Of a DNA stretch of 64,000 nucleotides, positions 44,934 to 56,657 are shown one piece after another. The DNA comes from Trichostrongylus colubriformis (Eukaryota; Nematoda; Chromadorea; Rhabditida; Trichostrongylidae), in contig OZ022260.1 of the NCBI GenBank assembly GCA_963978905.1, positions 5,941,725 through 6,005,724 of the forward strand. Direction: 5' to 3'. Under the pieces are notes generated by a model that worked only from the letters and a program-made list of their open reading frames with translations, searched no databases and had not been told where the DNA came from. The position numbers and the translations under genes were made by a program. The number at the start of each line of letters is the position of its first letter. Position 1 is the stretch's first letter.

Positions 44934-46558
44934 TTGGGTCATTCCATAAGTAATGTCGTTTTTCTTCAAGCACAAATTTTTCCCATGAAATTACGAGATT
45001 TTGCCGCATGTCATATATCATTTGGAAGAGGTTTTCCTGCTCTACAAAGTGACATGTCCAATTTCTGAGTTTGTTAGAATGGGGCCGACATTTAGGCTGA
45101 CGAAGAGGTAGGTCCAGCCGACAAAAAATGGCCAAACCGGCAATCAATTGAAACACTATATTTACTTTAGGAAAATCAACCAGGCATGTGTCGCGTATAA
45201 GTCCTGACCTCTTCTACTTTTAAATAATTTCCAATATTTAGATGATGAAGAAGTCGCGTCTTTCTTTTTCTAGAATCTTTTTTTCGAAAGCACCCACACT
45301 TATTCAAAATAAAATTTTTTTTTCAAACTCTTTGCTTAGAGTTGTTTTATGAACCACTTCGGAGAACTTTTTCTGCTATATCGAAAACTTCTTTCTAGTT
45401 TGTTTTGGCTGCAATTCAGATTGAATTTTAATACCATGTTAGTTGGGTCCAGTTGACATTTTTTCACAATTTATTTCTCCATGAGAAAGTTAAAGAATCC
45501 GGTCAGAGGTATTCCCCTGTTCCTACTCACTACCTGTCCTTAACATTTCACCACTCTTTCAACTGATTGGTTGAGAAAATTTTTTTGCCTTGGTTTGAAG
45601 AAATTGTCTAGAATAACCGAAGTTGAGGAAGAAAAACTAAATGTGGAAAAAGAGCGACGTGACTTTTCAACCCATAACGGACGGGTGCGCCACATTGACA
45701 CGCAACCCATAACGGACGGCTGCGTTTTTGACGAGATTGCCGGTGGGCGAGCGCGTTTTTATCAAATCTTTTTTCGATTCTTATCAATTTAGTCATTTTT
45801 GTGACTTTTTGTGCAGTTGCTACTGATAAAAAGATCATCGCTGTGTTGTGGTATCGCCTCATGCTGTTGTACGCGGTACTTCTCTATACCTACATACTAC
45901 TGCAAAAAAGTCATGCATTTCGAGTAGTAAGATGAGCACGAGGTTTCTCAGATGGGAAAGAAGTGTACCTCGGAATCAAAATCGGAGCCTATGGATTCAA
46001 ATGGATTGTTGATTGTAACTAAAAACAATTGTTGTCATTTGTTAGCACAACTAGAAAGGATCGCATTTGAAGTTACTCGCATAATAATTGTTGAAAATTT
46101 ACGCTGTACCGGTCCTGGAAACATATGTTATTACTCAATACTTGGAGTGTATGCGTGTATGATTGGTTATTTGCAAATATTACAAAACTAGAACGAAAAT
46201 AATTTTAAATGTCGGGAGTAACCATGTGGCGCACCCGTCCGTTATGGGTTAAGCAAGCGACTGGTGGTACTTGGAGGAGACGTCGGGGCTAAGTAGGAAA
46301 CACATGATTGGTCAGTTTTTCTCAGGTAAAATATAGTGTTTTAATTGATTGCCGGTTTAGCCAATTTTTGTCTACTGGACCTACCTCTTCGCCAACCTAA
46401 ATGTCGACGCCATTCCAACATACTCAAAAAAGGAACACGCCATTTTGTAGAGCAGGAAATTTCCTTCCGAATGATGTATGACATGCTGCAAAAAATTGTG
46501 GTTTTATGGCAAAAATTTTCGCTTGAAACAAAAACGACACTACTTATGGAATGCCCAA
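44934..46558. mobile_element. Mariner-type palindromic element with a nested insertion
   Basis: TA borders (44932-44933, 46559-46560) and ends TTGGGTCATTCCATAAGTAA and TTGGGCATTCCATAAGTAGT. Arms of about 240 bp pair at roughly 80%. The interior holds another inverted-repeat unit at 45669-46250. There are no transposase motifs. Confidence 0.7.
45669..46250. mobile_element. Nested inverted-repeat element
   Basis: AACCCATAACGGACGGGTGC at the left and its inverse GCACCCGTCCGTTATGGGTT at the right are perfect over 27 bp including GCCACAT. A second partial copy of the motif sits at about 45703. The target-site duplication is unclear. Confidence 0.65.
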
Positions 46559-46944
46559 TACAATTTATTGATTTCTGTCATTCAAAACTTCACTTAACTC
46601 TTGCTTTGTCGTTGTGTCCCCTGATGGGCGAGCGCCGAACATCCACGAAATTCAGCTTCGTCGATGCTAGGGTCTAGTTTGACAAAGTTTTTATAATAGC
46701 TGAACTAGCTTGGAATCGTCATCGGTATACCCAAAAAAACGAACGAATCGAGCAGCTGCCAGCTCTCTGAAGAACTTGTACCCATTAGGGCTTAACTACG
46801 GACGCAAACTATCATCCAACGAACATGTACCCTTCGTGGAACTATCATCTTTTTTCAAAATACTTTGAAAAACCGTATCAGAACAAGCTGTGTATCCACA
46901 TTGGCTGCTCATTGTCATGGTATATAAACGACTATCTTCATGTT

Positions 46945-47180
46945 AGTTACTCTCAGCCCGCCGTAAGACTGCGATATTGCGGTGTCGTGCTTTCGCACGC
47001 TTACTACGACCTTGTGATTGTGCAGTGCCGCAACTTCGCATGTGGAGCCGCAACACCGCAAAACGCAAGGTTGCAAAATGGCAAAATGGCAGAGTTGCAA
47101 GGTAGCAAAATCGCAGAATCACGAGGTCGTAGGATCGCAGAATCGAGAGGTCACAAGATCGCAAAATCTGACGGCGGTCT
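46945..47180 (+). repeat. Degenerate GCAAAAT/GCAGAAT/GAGGTC minisatellite
   Basis: Short irregular units around GCAAAATGGCA, TCGCAGAATC and GAGGTC fill 47040-47175, bordered by partly inverted CCGCCGTAAGAC and GGCGGTCTTAGG. Confidence 0.55.
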
Positions 47181-47576
47181 TAGGAAGGAACAGCTCCAGC
47201 CTTATCACGGTAAGGGATACATCGTGACTCTTCGTTTTCTGATCCGGGGCTCAGAGAGCGATCGACCCGTGACTGTTGTCCTTTTCTGGAAATCCCGATT
47301 GAAGATTGCGTGATTTTTGTGAACTTTGCTCTGAGGTGACCCAGTTCCCTTCCCGCCCTTGCACACTTCCGGTCCAAAGTCCGTTATTGAACGTTCGTCA
47401 TCGACCGTCCTCCATATCGGCGCGTGCACGACTACTGACTATTCTGGGTGTACTAGTTACGGCCATAGAATACTATATCGGTGAGAGAATGCTGGAGACA
47501 ACACGCATATGTGCTTATCCCTCCTCTCGTTGAATAATTCACTAACTGAGCTTCGTTTACTCGTTATGGTCAAGCG

Positions 47577-48021
47577 GCGTTAATTAATGTGGGGAGGAGG
47601 ACCGCAACTTTTTACCGACGTTAATGCTCCTTCCCTTCCTAAGCTTAGGCCAAGACTCATATCCCCTTCATGAAAAAGCATCTGACAAAGCATTTGTCTT
47701 TACCCTAGCCTAGGACGGTAAAGAAGCTTCGTCGTCGGTGACAATTTTACGTCTCCCACCCAATTCAACTGACGCAAGGGGTCAATCCATGTCGGGGGGG
47801 GGGGGGGGGGGAGATGCAACTTTGCGTCAAATTTTCATTCACGTCAAGCTTCTTTTTCTCCCTAGGCTTAGGCTAAAGCAGATGAAACCTATGCTTTACA
47901 GATGCTTTTTCATGTGGAAGGTGAAAATATCATTTTAGCCTAAGCCTAGGGATGGAAAGGAGCTTCGACCTTGACGCAAAGTTGCGTCTCCCCCCCCCCC
48001 CCCCCCTACTTGAATTGACCC
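47577..48021. mobile_element. Two related foldback MITEs, the younger with an 8-bp duplication
   Basis: The younger element, 47779-48021, has ends GGGTCAAT and ATTGACCC, G- and C-tracts next to GAGAYGCAACTTTGCGTC, and is flanked by GACGCAAG on both sides (47771-47778, 48022-48029), the size used by hAT transposons. It was inserted at the right edge of an older relative (about 47577-47770) that shares the CCTAGG and TTTAGCC-type arms. A third relative is at 58224-58431. Confidence 0.7.
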
Positions 48022-48203
48022 GACGCAAGAGTTCATTCATAGCGTTTTCCTATCCTCACCTTTTGTTTCGTGTATTTCGGAAATTTTTTGTGAGTTTTTT
48101 GAATTTACTCGGCCACAACTCATTTGCTCCGTATCTCGATTTATTTATTACTGTGACGTTTTTAGCCTGGAGGTTTGAGATACTTAGCGTTTTCCCTTTT
48201 CAG

Positions 48204-48755
48204 GTCTGCGATGCCGAACCATCAGCGGTGCGCGACCATCCTCACGTTACCAGCGACCTTTGCAAGGTGCGACCCGATTGCGCAGTACCTTCGTTTGTTT
48301 TTAACGTTGTGAGGAAGCTTGAGACCGCACGTGGTTTTGCGATGGTGTGAGTTTCAAAAAAAAAATTATTTTTTTTCACTCCAGGTGCTGGACGATGAAT
48401 GGTCTTGGGAGAGTGACGTGATCGGAGAATCAGGACACTCCTCTGACAATCTCCGCTTCAACGCACCAATATTCAGGTTATTTTTCATTAGTTTTTGTTT
48501 ATATATTTTTTCGAGTGTTTACTAGTTCACAGTCCACTGTCAAACATATTAATCTAAAGATTTGTAGGGGCGTTCGTGGATCGAACGATACTTGGGCGTC
48601 ACGATCCACACGAACGACGCAGGCAGCTAGGACCACAGGTATAAACAATATTTTTTTGTTTATTTTGTGCAATTTCAAGTTTTATTTTGAAAATTTTGAA
48701 TTTTTTATTTCAGATCCATATGGGCGATCATGGTCAGCATTGGTTTTGGAAATAG
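48204..48755 (+). CDS. Short multi-exon gene of unknown function (partial 5')
   Basis: Exon 1 (48204-48344) follows CCCTTTTCAG and reads VCDAEPSAVRDHPHVTSDLC onward to ETARGFAM. Exon 2 (48385-48476), after CACTCCAG, reads VLDDEWSWESDVIGESGHSS onward. Exon 3 ends at 48638 (CCACAG/GTATAA). Exon 4 starts at 48714 after TTATTTCAG. With the exon-3 start at 48560 the phases join to give GAFVDRTILGRHDPHERRRQ and a stop at 48755. With an alternative start at 48568 the reading frame instead runs into the TCTG-rich tract, which is less credible. Introns are 40-85 bp, nematode size. No signal peptide or start codon was seen, so upstream exons are missing or undetected. No family was recognised. Confidence 0.45.
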
Positions 48756-48789
48756 TAGCAGGTCATTATTTCCTGACGAAAGGAGGACA

Positions 48790-49232
48790 ACCACGACGAC
48801 ATTGTTCAGTCTGTCTGTGTTTTTATTGTCCGCGTCGGCATGCCACGTCCATGGTGAGTGTCTGTCCTCGTTGGTCCTTGTTTGGCCCCAGTCCTGTCAG
48901 TCCGGGTCCGTGTTGTCTGCGTTCGCAGCATGCTACGTCCAGGTGGGTATCGGTCTGCGTCAGTCCATGTCTTCTCCTCTGTTCGTGCCTGTCCTCATCC
49001 TTGTGGGTCTGTCCGTCCGTGTACCGTCTCTCCGCGACTGTCTGTGTGCTGTCCCCCCGTGTCCCCCCTTACATATCTGTCCGTGCGCCTGTCTGTGACC
49101 AGCTGTCTGTGTATGTGCGTGTTTGTCAGTCTCTCTGTCTGCCTTCTGTGCCAGTCCATTCCTATCTGTCTGTCTGTGTCCGTCTGTCTATCTGTCTGTC
49201 TGCATGTCTGGCGCCTCGCCTGCCGTCTTTCT
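48790..49232 (+). repeat. TCTG/GTCC-rich low-complexity tract
   Basis: Dense TGTCTGTC, GTCCGTCC and CTGTCTGTG words. All three plus frames are open over long distances because stop codons are rare in this composition, so the frames are not genes. It directly precedes the truncated BEL element. Confidence 0.8.
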
Positions 49233-49235
49233 CTA

Positions 49236-52200
49236 TACGGGATACTCTTACGGTTTCGTATAGGGAAATACGTCATGCTTTCGAACGTTGAGAAAGCATT
49301 CCTACAAGTGCATCTGCATGAAGATGACAGAGACTTCAGCAGATGCCTGTGGGTCAAGGACATCACAAAACCATTGGCAAACGACAGTTTGATTGTCTAC
49401 AGATTCAAAAGGGTCACCTTTGGCATAAATGCCTCACCTTTTCTTTCGAGTGCGACTAATCAGTTTCACCTCAGCAACTATGTAAGGATAAGATACTGGC
49501 AACTGAAATCGCATCCAACCTTAATGTCGACAATTTGATTGTTGATGCGAACACGGTATCCGAATGTATGGATAACTACAGAAAATTGAAAGCGGTTTTT
49601 GACGACCTCAAAATGAACCTCAGAGCATTCGTGACCAACAGCTCTGAGATAACAAAAGCCATAGCGATGTCTGACCTTTCCACAAACCTCGCACCTAGAG
49701 TTCTGGGAATACCTTGGAACTCCATCAACGACAACTTTTCGTTGCACGTTAATCTGCCTGACAACGAGTTTGTCGGTAAACGCACCATTGCTCAGAAGAT
49801 CGCTTCTGTGTACGATCCGTTCGGGTGGTTCCTACCACTATTAGTTAAAGCCAAGCATTTTTATCAGACTCTGGGGAAGGAGCATAACGACTGGGACGAA
49901 CCACTGAGCAACGACCATAAACAACGATGGAAGTGCATTGTTAAGGATATGTCCGGGTTTCGAAAAAACCTTGCCACGGAAAGTTACACTGGAAGCAAAG
50001 GAGGCGTTGTACGCACTAGTAACCTACTCTGACGCCATTGGTATCGCCATGACAGCATGCACATATCTTGCGAGTGAGAGTACATCAAGTTTCCTTATGG
50101 CAAAATCAAAAGTATCGGACAGTAAGCATCCGACTATCATACCCAAAATAGAAATGAATGCCATAACATTGGGAGCTCGGCTATCTCTGAACACCTTACT
50201 GAGTCTGAAAACCTTTGTACCCATCACAAGGGTAAAGTTCCTGACAGACTCAGAAATTGTGTTGAAATTGCTTCAAAGCTTAAGCTGTCATGACAAAACA
50301 AGACCTTACGTCACAAATCGAGTGCGTGAGGTACATCGACTCACACAAGTGCTGACAAGCATGAGCATAGAAGTAAAATTTGGATACAATGATACAAAAT
50401 GGAATCCAGCTGAGGTCGGAACACGAGGTGTATCCCTTACGGAGTTTACCGAGCATGTATGGTGGGAAGGGTGTCCTCTCAATAGCTTCTTAGTGATGGA
50501 TTTGCCTCAGGATTCTTTAGCCTCCCACAGGAACAGGAACAAGAACAAGAAGAAAAGAATTTCTTGCATGCAGTGCAGATAAATGCTACAAAGACGGACA
50601 AAAGTAAAATGGAGGACATCATCGAACTTACAAAATACAGCAGTAAAACTAAAAGTCTAAGGATTCTAGCATACGTCATCCGATTTTTCAGGGGCAAAAC
50701 CTCAAGAATGAAGGATTCGTTGAGAAGCAAGTTGTGTAAAGTACAACCCTGCCTTGGTAACCCAATCAAAAGGAGCTACCTGACATCATCCGAAATCAAA
50801 AATGCTCATGATGTAATAATCAGGAACCATCAGACAGTACACGTACATCCACGGAATATGAAAGAGTTATCAAAATCCCTCAATGTAAAAGAAGACGAAA
50901 AGCATCTGCTCCGTGCATATGGTCGCTTGAACAAATCCGACTTAAACGAAATGGCGAAGAATCCTATCCTGATCGCGCCCAACACAGAATTGTCCCGTCT
51001 AATAGTATTGGAAGCGCATGGAGACTATCACAATAGTACCGCACACACCATGGCACAAGTGCGACAAAAATATTGGATACCACGACTTCGAGAACAAGTG
51101 AAGAAATGCATTCGCTCGTACGTCGCTTGTCAGAAGATGAACAATTTACCGTATAAGTATCCAGAAATGATGGACCTCCCAAAGCATCGAGTACGAAAGG
51201 CACGACCGTTCCAGAATGTAGGGTTGGACTATTTTGGCCCTATCACTATCTGTAACGATTCTCGTGAGCATAGAGAAGTTTATGGGTGCATATTCATGTG
51301 CTGTGTCACTCGTCTAATCCATCTAGAAGTCGTATCAGATGGAACAACAGCAAAATTTCTGAATGCCTTCCGTCGATTCGTAGCTCGCAGAGGGAACCGC
51401 ACTGTGTCACCTGTGATAATGCACCGACATTCGTGCTCGGAAGCCAAATCATGAACGAGTCACTAGGTACAGCCATACAGGACAAGACTTAAAGACAGCA
51501 TTAGAGGTAATGCGGTGATGGAGAAATCCCCACAAGAAGTCACTCACATGGTAGTCCTGGGCCTAAGAAGACTACCTGTGGCGAAATTCCGGTGAAAAAA
51601 CGCAACTTCAAGCTGTAAAAACCCTGCAAAACGCCGCAACCATGCAGCGGTTCCGCCTCTTGGACACAGCGGTCCCGCCTCCCGATGACGTAATTCCCGA
51701 TTGGCTGGGGTAGGAGCGGCCAAACAGATGCGGTGGAATCGAAGGTTTTGCGGCGCCCTTTCGCAGTTTCAGCTTGAAGCTCACTCCAAAAAGTAGATCC
51801 TGTCGTATTTCCAAACATTCCCTTGCGTTTACTTGGCAACATGCCAATGGGACACTTGATCAGAATACCCGCCTTTTGACGGGAAGGTCGTCCGGGTCGA
51901 GAATTAACGGTGGGAAGGGGGTCCTATTTCTCGGGTTTTTGGCCATTTCTATCAGTTTTTTCTCTACTATCCTGTTACTAGACATCTCGACTTTCATATG
52001 CACTATTTCTTTTACTTTTCGTCCGACTTTCCCCTAATGCTGCCTTTAACCAGAGCAATGAGCAATCACCTAATCGAATGGAAGCATATTACACCATACT
52101 CACCCTGGAAAGGTGGATTCTACGAATGCCCTATGAAGTCGGTAAAGCATGCCTTAATGAAGGCAGCGGGGAGACGCATTTTGACAATGGAGCAGCTATG

Positions 52201-52830
52201 CACATTCCTTGTTGAAATCGAAGGATGCCTCAACTATAGACCTCTCACCTATCAGGAAAGTGACATCAACAATGACATAATGCCGTTGCGTCCGATCGAC
52301 TTTCTCCAAAGCGAAATGAATTTGATCCTTCCACTAAACTTCTCCGAGGATAATCATATTGACCCGAGCTACCTTCCCCCTTCGGAAGCATTACGAATAG
52401 AAACCAGGTTGCAAGCACAGAAAGCCTTACAGTCATCTTATGCCATAACAGAACGCTTGGGAATTCTGGAAGAACCAGTACCTAACAGCTTCGCGTGAAC
52501 AACATCGAAGAAACATAGATGACAAGCGAGGCAACACGAAGGAAGTTCGAAAACGAGAGGTAGTACTTCTGAGCGATGCACTCCAAAAAAGGAATATAGA
52601 GAAGATGGGACGCATCTCTAAGTTGATACCAAGCACTGATGAAGCAATAAGGGAAGTAGAAGTCTACTGTAAAAAAAAGACACTTCGACGTCCGGTCAAT
52701 CAGCTTATCCCCTTGGAGCTCTCAGAAAAGGATAAGGAACCCGAGCAACAACATGAAACTACAAGGGAAGAGAATCATAGATCAGCATCATCTCTTCCGA
52801 ATAAGCGCTATAATTTACGTCCAAGGAAAA
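49236..52830 (+). pseudogene. BEL/Pao pol: RT (partial), RNase H, integrase
   Basis: RT begins at LLRFRIGKYVML and includes FLQVHLHEDDRDF and FGINASPF. After a frameshift near 49510 the catalytic region reads NVDNLIVDAN, where functional enzymes have a YVDD-like box. RVLGIPWN and YDPFGWFLP (49700-49850) are typical Pao connection motifs, and a ribonuclease H-like region spans about 49960-50480. The integrase has an HHCC finger (EAHGDYHN and CQKMNN, 51015-51150), the first catalytic Asp in VGLDYFGPI, the second after a frameshift in CVTCDNAPTF, and the Glu in GGFYE past the MITE at 51493-52045. The C-terminal domain ends near RYNLRPR. Frameshifts and the MITE kill it. Confidence 0.85.
51493..52045. 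mobile_element. TTAA-site MITE, family 1 copy 2, inside integrase
   Basis: TTAA flanks (51489-51492, 52046-52049), ends AGACAGCATTAG and, inverted, AGGCAGCATTAGGGG. It is the inverted counterpart of 13003-13531. It separates the second catalytic Asp region of the integrase from the GGFYE box and is clearly younger than the retrotransposon. Confidence 0.88.
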
Positions 52831-52889
52831 CGGCAGAATGTAGAGAGCATAACGATATCCACTGTTTCACATCACAACGGTCGTCAAAA

Positions 52890-53570
52890 CCATGGCCAGC
52901 TTCGCTCTACCTAAAAATGGCACTGACTTTAGCAATAATGTCAGTTGTTAGTGGTAAACAATCCAATCGGCAGCAGCTACAGAGCATGGAATCTTCCACC
53001 TATCCAGCATATGCAATCGAGTGTAAACAACATATAGCCTATTTGTATGCACCACAGTCAATAGAATATGAACTGCGCGTCAATAACCACTGCATCACAG
53101 GAAAGTCCCCCTCGGTGCATAAACTGTTACATCTACCTCATGATGAATTACTTCACAACTACGATTTGCGCTGGAAGCCACGAACCGGAAACTTGTACAC
53201 ATGTGTAGAAACGAGTTGCCCAGTTCAACCATTCTGTTCCGCAATCAACTGCACGATGTGTGCAGCAAACAACTTGAATCCAGAGTGTTGGCCACTAGCA
53301 GTATTAACGGGATTGGACATAACATTATTTCCGTTTGCTTACGATATACTGTGTGCCCAGCACAGTGAGACACCCAGATCGACTCACATTTATCATACTA
53401 ACAGTTGCAGCTGCTGCTGGATCACACTGTGCATAAAAAGCATATTGAGAGCAATCCTCCTTATATGCAGATCATTTAGGCGCATTTTATGTTGGGCATC
53501 ATTACGTATATCAAAATCGGTTTACACCAGGAGGCATGAAAAAACTACAGAGAATTTTCTCAAAATATAG
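52890..53570 (+). pseudogene. Env-like glycoprotein frame of the BEL element
   Basis: In the same open frame as the end of the integrase, but after RYNLRPR, a hydrophobic stretch (LYLKMALTLAIMSVVSG) resembles a signal sequence. About 170 residues with ten or more cysteines follow (ETSCPVQPF, NCTMCAANN), then a hydrophobic, cysteine-rich C-terminal segment (CCWITLCIKS, ILLICRSF) and a stop. Some nematode BEL/Pao elements carry env genes of this position. The frame is about 230 residues, shorter than usual, so probably truncated. Assignment rests on position and topology. Confidence 0.5.
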
Positions 53571-53661
53571 TGCATAGTGTGCATAGTGTTGAGCATAGAT
53601 CATCATCTATATAGAGCATTCGCACTAATCCCTTTTGACTGACACTACTCACTTCAGAACG

Positions 53662-55001
53662 ATGGCATCGACACAACCAACAGACGAATTCACAAGAAAA
53701 AGACAAACTCAAGAACGTCGACTGATCGAGGAAATCGCTACAAACGTTCGTGTGTGCGATTGGCTCCGTCGTTCCCATCAGAAGAAGAGATTCGTAAATT
53801 CATGAGATATATACATTCCATTGTCACATCCAATTCTCTCTTTAATGGGTTAGCGGAAGTAAGAGCTACTATGTCCAAATTCTTTGCGCGCGCGGAGGCG
53901 GCGCTCTATAAGTGTCGCTTGGAAAAGGTGCATATGGAAGTAAGCAACACCATGGACCGCATTCGAGGCGCAGCGGAAGATTTATCGATGGCTTATGAGG
54001 TCTATGGCCTCTTGGTTTTGTCGGATAAAGCGTTAGAGACATCGAGGGATGCGTTCTACGACGAGGAAGAACAAGGAGTGTCCCTTGAACCGAGTTTCAT
54101 CGCCGACTTCGTACGCAAAGAATTGGACTTCCTCGAAGAACTGAATCATCGGATTGAAGGCGAGATAAGAGAAGCGCAGTTACAGGAGCAAAACGAGAGC
54201 CGCGAGAGTGAATTTGAAAAGGTGAAGAACATGATTTCAGAGCTCCGTGAGGAGCTCAGTAAAGAATGGGAGCAAATTCGAGGCCAGATCGATAGTCAGA
54301 ATGACTCCATGAAGGGCATGAAGGAGAGTATCGCGGCGATGGGTGAATCACTGAAAAAGATGAGCGAAGCACCCGCGCGTGTCCCGGATATCAAGCCTGA
54401 CTCACCTCGAGAGACAAGCATGGAAGAAGATCAAGGCGGAGCCGAAGATACTGACGATCAGATGGAAGAAGATCTTCTTGATTTTGGTGAAGAGTACGAT
54501 TACTGCGACTCGAACTCCGAAGTCAATGAAAAATGTGCTTCAGCCGATAAAGTGGAACACGAGCAGTTTAGCTATCCAGAAAAACAGAGAAAAATGGAAC
54601 TGGAGCGACGAAGATGTCTCATCGGAGCATTTCTAGCAGGAAAAAGTGGTGTACCCGAACGGAGAATAAGTTACCTGAATACGATGAGACCAGAGGACAC
54701 CTTTCTTGTGTGCTCATTCTGCCTGGCCAAAAGACAGCATTACTCGGACAGTTGCCCAAGATATGTGAGCGTCCAGTCGAGGATGAGAAGAACCCGATGT
54801 ACTCTCTGTCTCGACAGCCGTCATGACACAAAAAATTGCTGGTGCCCAACAAGACCGTGCATGTACTGTGGGTAAAGGGACCATAACAAAGCATTGTGCA
54901 CTCTGCCAGAACGCATCTATGACTCCCATGTGGAACTCGAGGAAATCGAGAAGGAACTTGAGTCCTTCAAAGACTTCTCCGGATCAAATTCTGGTGCATG
55001 A
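53662..55001 (+). pseudogene. BEL/Pao gag with zinc knuckles, one nonsense codon
   Basis: The open stretch from about 53721 encodes an alpha-helical, acidic coiled-coil protein (KNMISELREELSKEWEQI region) and then three zinc-knuckle-like motifs: CSFCLAKRQHYSDSC, CTLCLDSRHDTKNC, and CMYCG followed by a stop codon (TAA, 54873-54875) and in-frame RDHNKALC. The frame then continues to TGA at 55001. Gag forms the particle that packages the RNA. The ATG at 53662 is in another frame, so the start is also damaged or lies elsewhere. A gag downstream of env is out of order. Confidence 0.75.
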
Positions 55002-55109
55002 CCATCCACATCCAAAGTGCAGGGGGGAGTGTCCCAACGGGACCAGAGCTCAAAGATCGGAGAGCATATTGGTCTTGAACACAGAGCATAAAGCATTGTT
55101 ATATTGAAA

Positions 55110-55400
55110 TTGTTTGGTTTGTTGTTTTTAAGTTTGTTGTGTTTTATATATAAAATCTGTATGAAGTCTGTCAGCTCAGGTTGACCTCAAGCATGGCGAT
55201 CTTATCATAGAACAGACAAGCATAGCAAGTGAAGACTTGTGGTATGATACCGGTATCAAACTGAAGGAAGAAGACCGCCGATACGATACCATATCAATAT
55301 GAATCAATATGATAAGATATCAGCCGCTATTTAAGAACACCTGAGTAGGAATAAACAGTTCTCCCGTGCATTCTACCCAGACAGCTGTTGTGTGGTGCTC
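55110..55400 (+). repeat. LTR-like segment
   Basis: Contains a TATA-like box (CTATTTAAGAACAC, 55327-55340) and AATAAA (55350-55355) shortly after, the order expected for an LTR promoter, R and U5. No second copy is in the window, so the borders are unknown. Confidence 0.4.
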
Positions 55401-56250
55401 TGCTGGTTCTTCACGTCAAGACGACGGAGGTTCATTTTGAGGTCGTCAAAAACCGCTTTCAATTTTCTGTGCTTCTGTATACCTTCGGATACCGTGTTCG
55501 CATCAACAATCACCAGTATCTTATCCTCCACATAGTTGCTGATGTGGAACTGAATTCAGAAGAAAAGGTGAGGCATTTATGCCAAAGGTGACCCTTTTGC
55601 ATCTGTAGACAATCAAATTGTCGTTCGCCAATGGTTTTGTGATGTCCTTGACCCACAGGCATATGGTGAAGTCTCTGTCATCTTCATGCAGATGCACTTG
55701 TAAGAATGCTTTCAAAACGTCCGAAAGCATGACGTATTTCCCTATACGAAACCGTAAGAGTATCCCGTATACTTTCGGTAATAGAGTAGATCCTTGATGC
55801 ACCACGTCATCCAATGGTGGGCAATTTTTATAATGTGCCGATGCATCAAATACTACCCTGAATTTGGTGGTATCCTTCCAAGGAGTGATCACAGGTGGAT
55901 GCGGAAAGTAATGTTTTGGTTTTCCGAAAATATCCTCAGCCTCGTCCTCTTGCTCTAGAATGCCTTTGTCGAGCTGCTCTTGAAATACTTCGTGATACTG
56001 TCGGAGGACATCGGTTTCCGCTTGATATTTGTGGAATACGCTTCTCAAACGTTGTAATGCCAGGACTCTGTTATCTGGCAAATTTTCATGCTGTTCCTTA
56101 AATGGAATTCGGACGACATAGCCGATTTCCCGCTTTTCAATGGACTCCTGGCGACCAAGGGCAATCGATACGTCGAGTCGTACGGGGGTGCCGCGAGTGC
56201 ACCGCCGCGAAGCGGAAATTCGACCTCGTGGACCCCACTCTCGGAAGTGT
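55401..56250 (-). pseudogene. BEL/Pao RT fragment, inverted
   Basis: The minus strand encodes the N-terminal RT region: REIGYVVRIPFKE, FHKYQAETDVLRQYHE, GKPKHYFPHPPVI and VVFDASAHY. It then continues into the same GKYVML and VTFGINASPF segment as the plus copy. It is open for 186 codons and then frameshifts. It supplies the RT beginning that the plus-strand copy lacks. Confidence 0.8.
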
Positions 56251-56645
56251 TGTCACGAAACTTGGTTCAGTGAGCTAGTGAGCGATCGATTGCTGGCTTA
56301 ATCCCGCAACGGTGCTGTGAGAAGGGACAATGGTCGGATCACCATCACTACAGAAATTATTGAGAGGCTTATTTTACTTTGCGAAACTTGACACGCAGGA
56401 TCGTTACGGGAGTGTGTAGACTGTATTTAGCAACGCAAGAATCGAAAAACGAGGCTTGTGGTGCGACCTGGCGGTCCGATCTCGCTGTTCCGTGATGACT
56501 CGATAGTTGTTGAGATTCTACAAAACAGAGCATCGCAAAATCCATCTTTTCAAGCTCTGCAAGAAGAAAACCTGGAATTCGTGGAAAGTCTGATACTGTA
56601 CCGGATGTCACGAGCAAGAACCTGGAGATATTGTTTTAGTCTGAG
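56251..56645. other. Spacer, no gene called
   Basis: A 63-codon plus frame at 56458-56649 has no splice or family support. The C6-like gene's 3' end follows on the minus strand. Confidence 0.35.
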
Positions 56646-56651
56646 CTAGAC

Positions 56652-56657
56652 TTTATT
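56652..56657 (-). terminator. Poly(A) signal of the C6-like gene
   Basis: AATAAA on the minus strand, 360 bases past the TAG at 57017, within AATAATAATAAAG. Confidence 0.5.

Larger units (their letters stand above)
49236..56250. mobile_element. Rearranged BEL/Pao retrotransposon cluster
   Basis: Reading left to right: plus-strand pol starting in mid-RT (49236-52830), an env-like frame (52890-53570), gag (53662-55001), an LTR-like segment (about 55110-55400) and a minus-strand RT fragment (about 55400-56250). The normal order is LTR-gag-pol-env-LTR, so at least two copies have been joined or permuted. The two RT fragments share the junction word ACGGGATACTC and overlap in content. None is functional. 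Confidence 0.75.

Noticed and set aside
48515..49291. A 258-codon open frame rich in C, S, V and L
   Set aside because: It translates the TCTG/GTCC low-complexity tract; other plus frames are also open there, and only the first exon-like parts have splice support.
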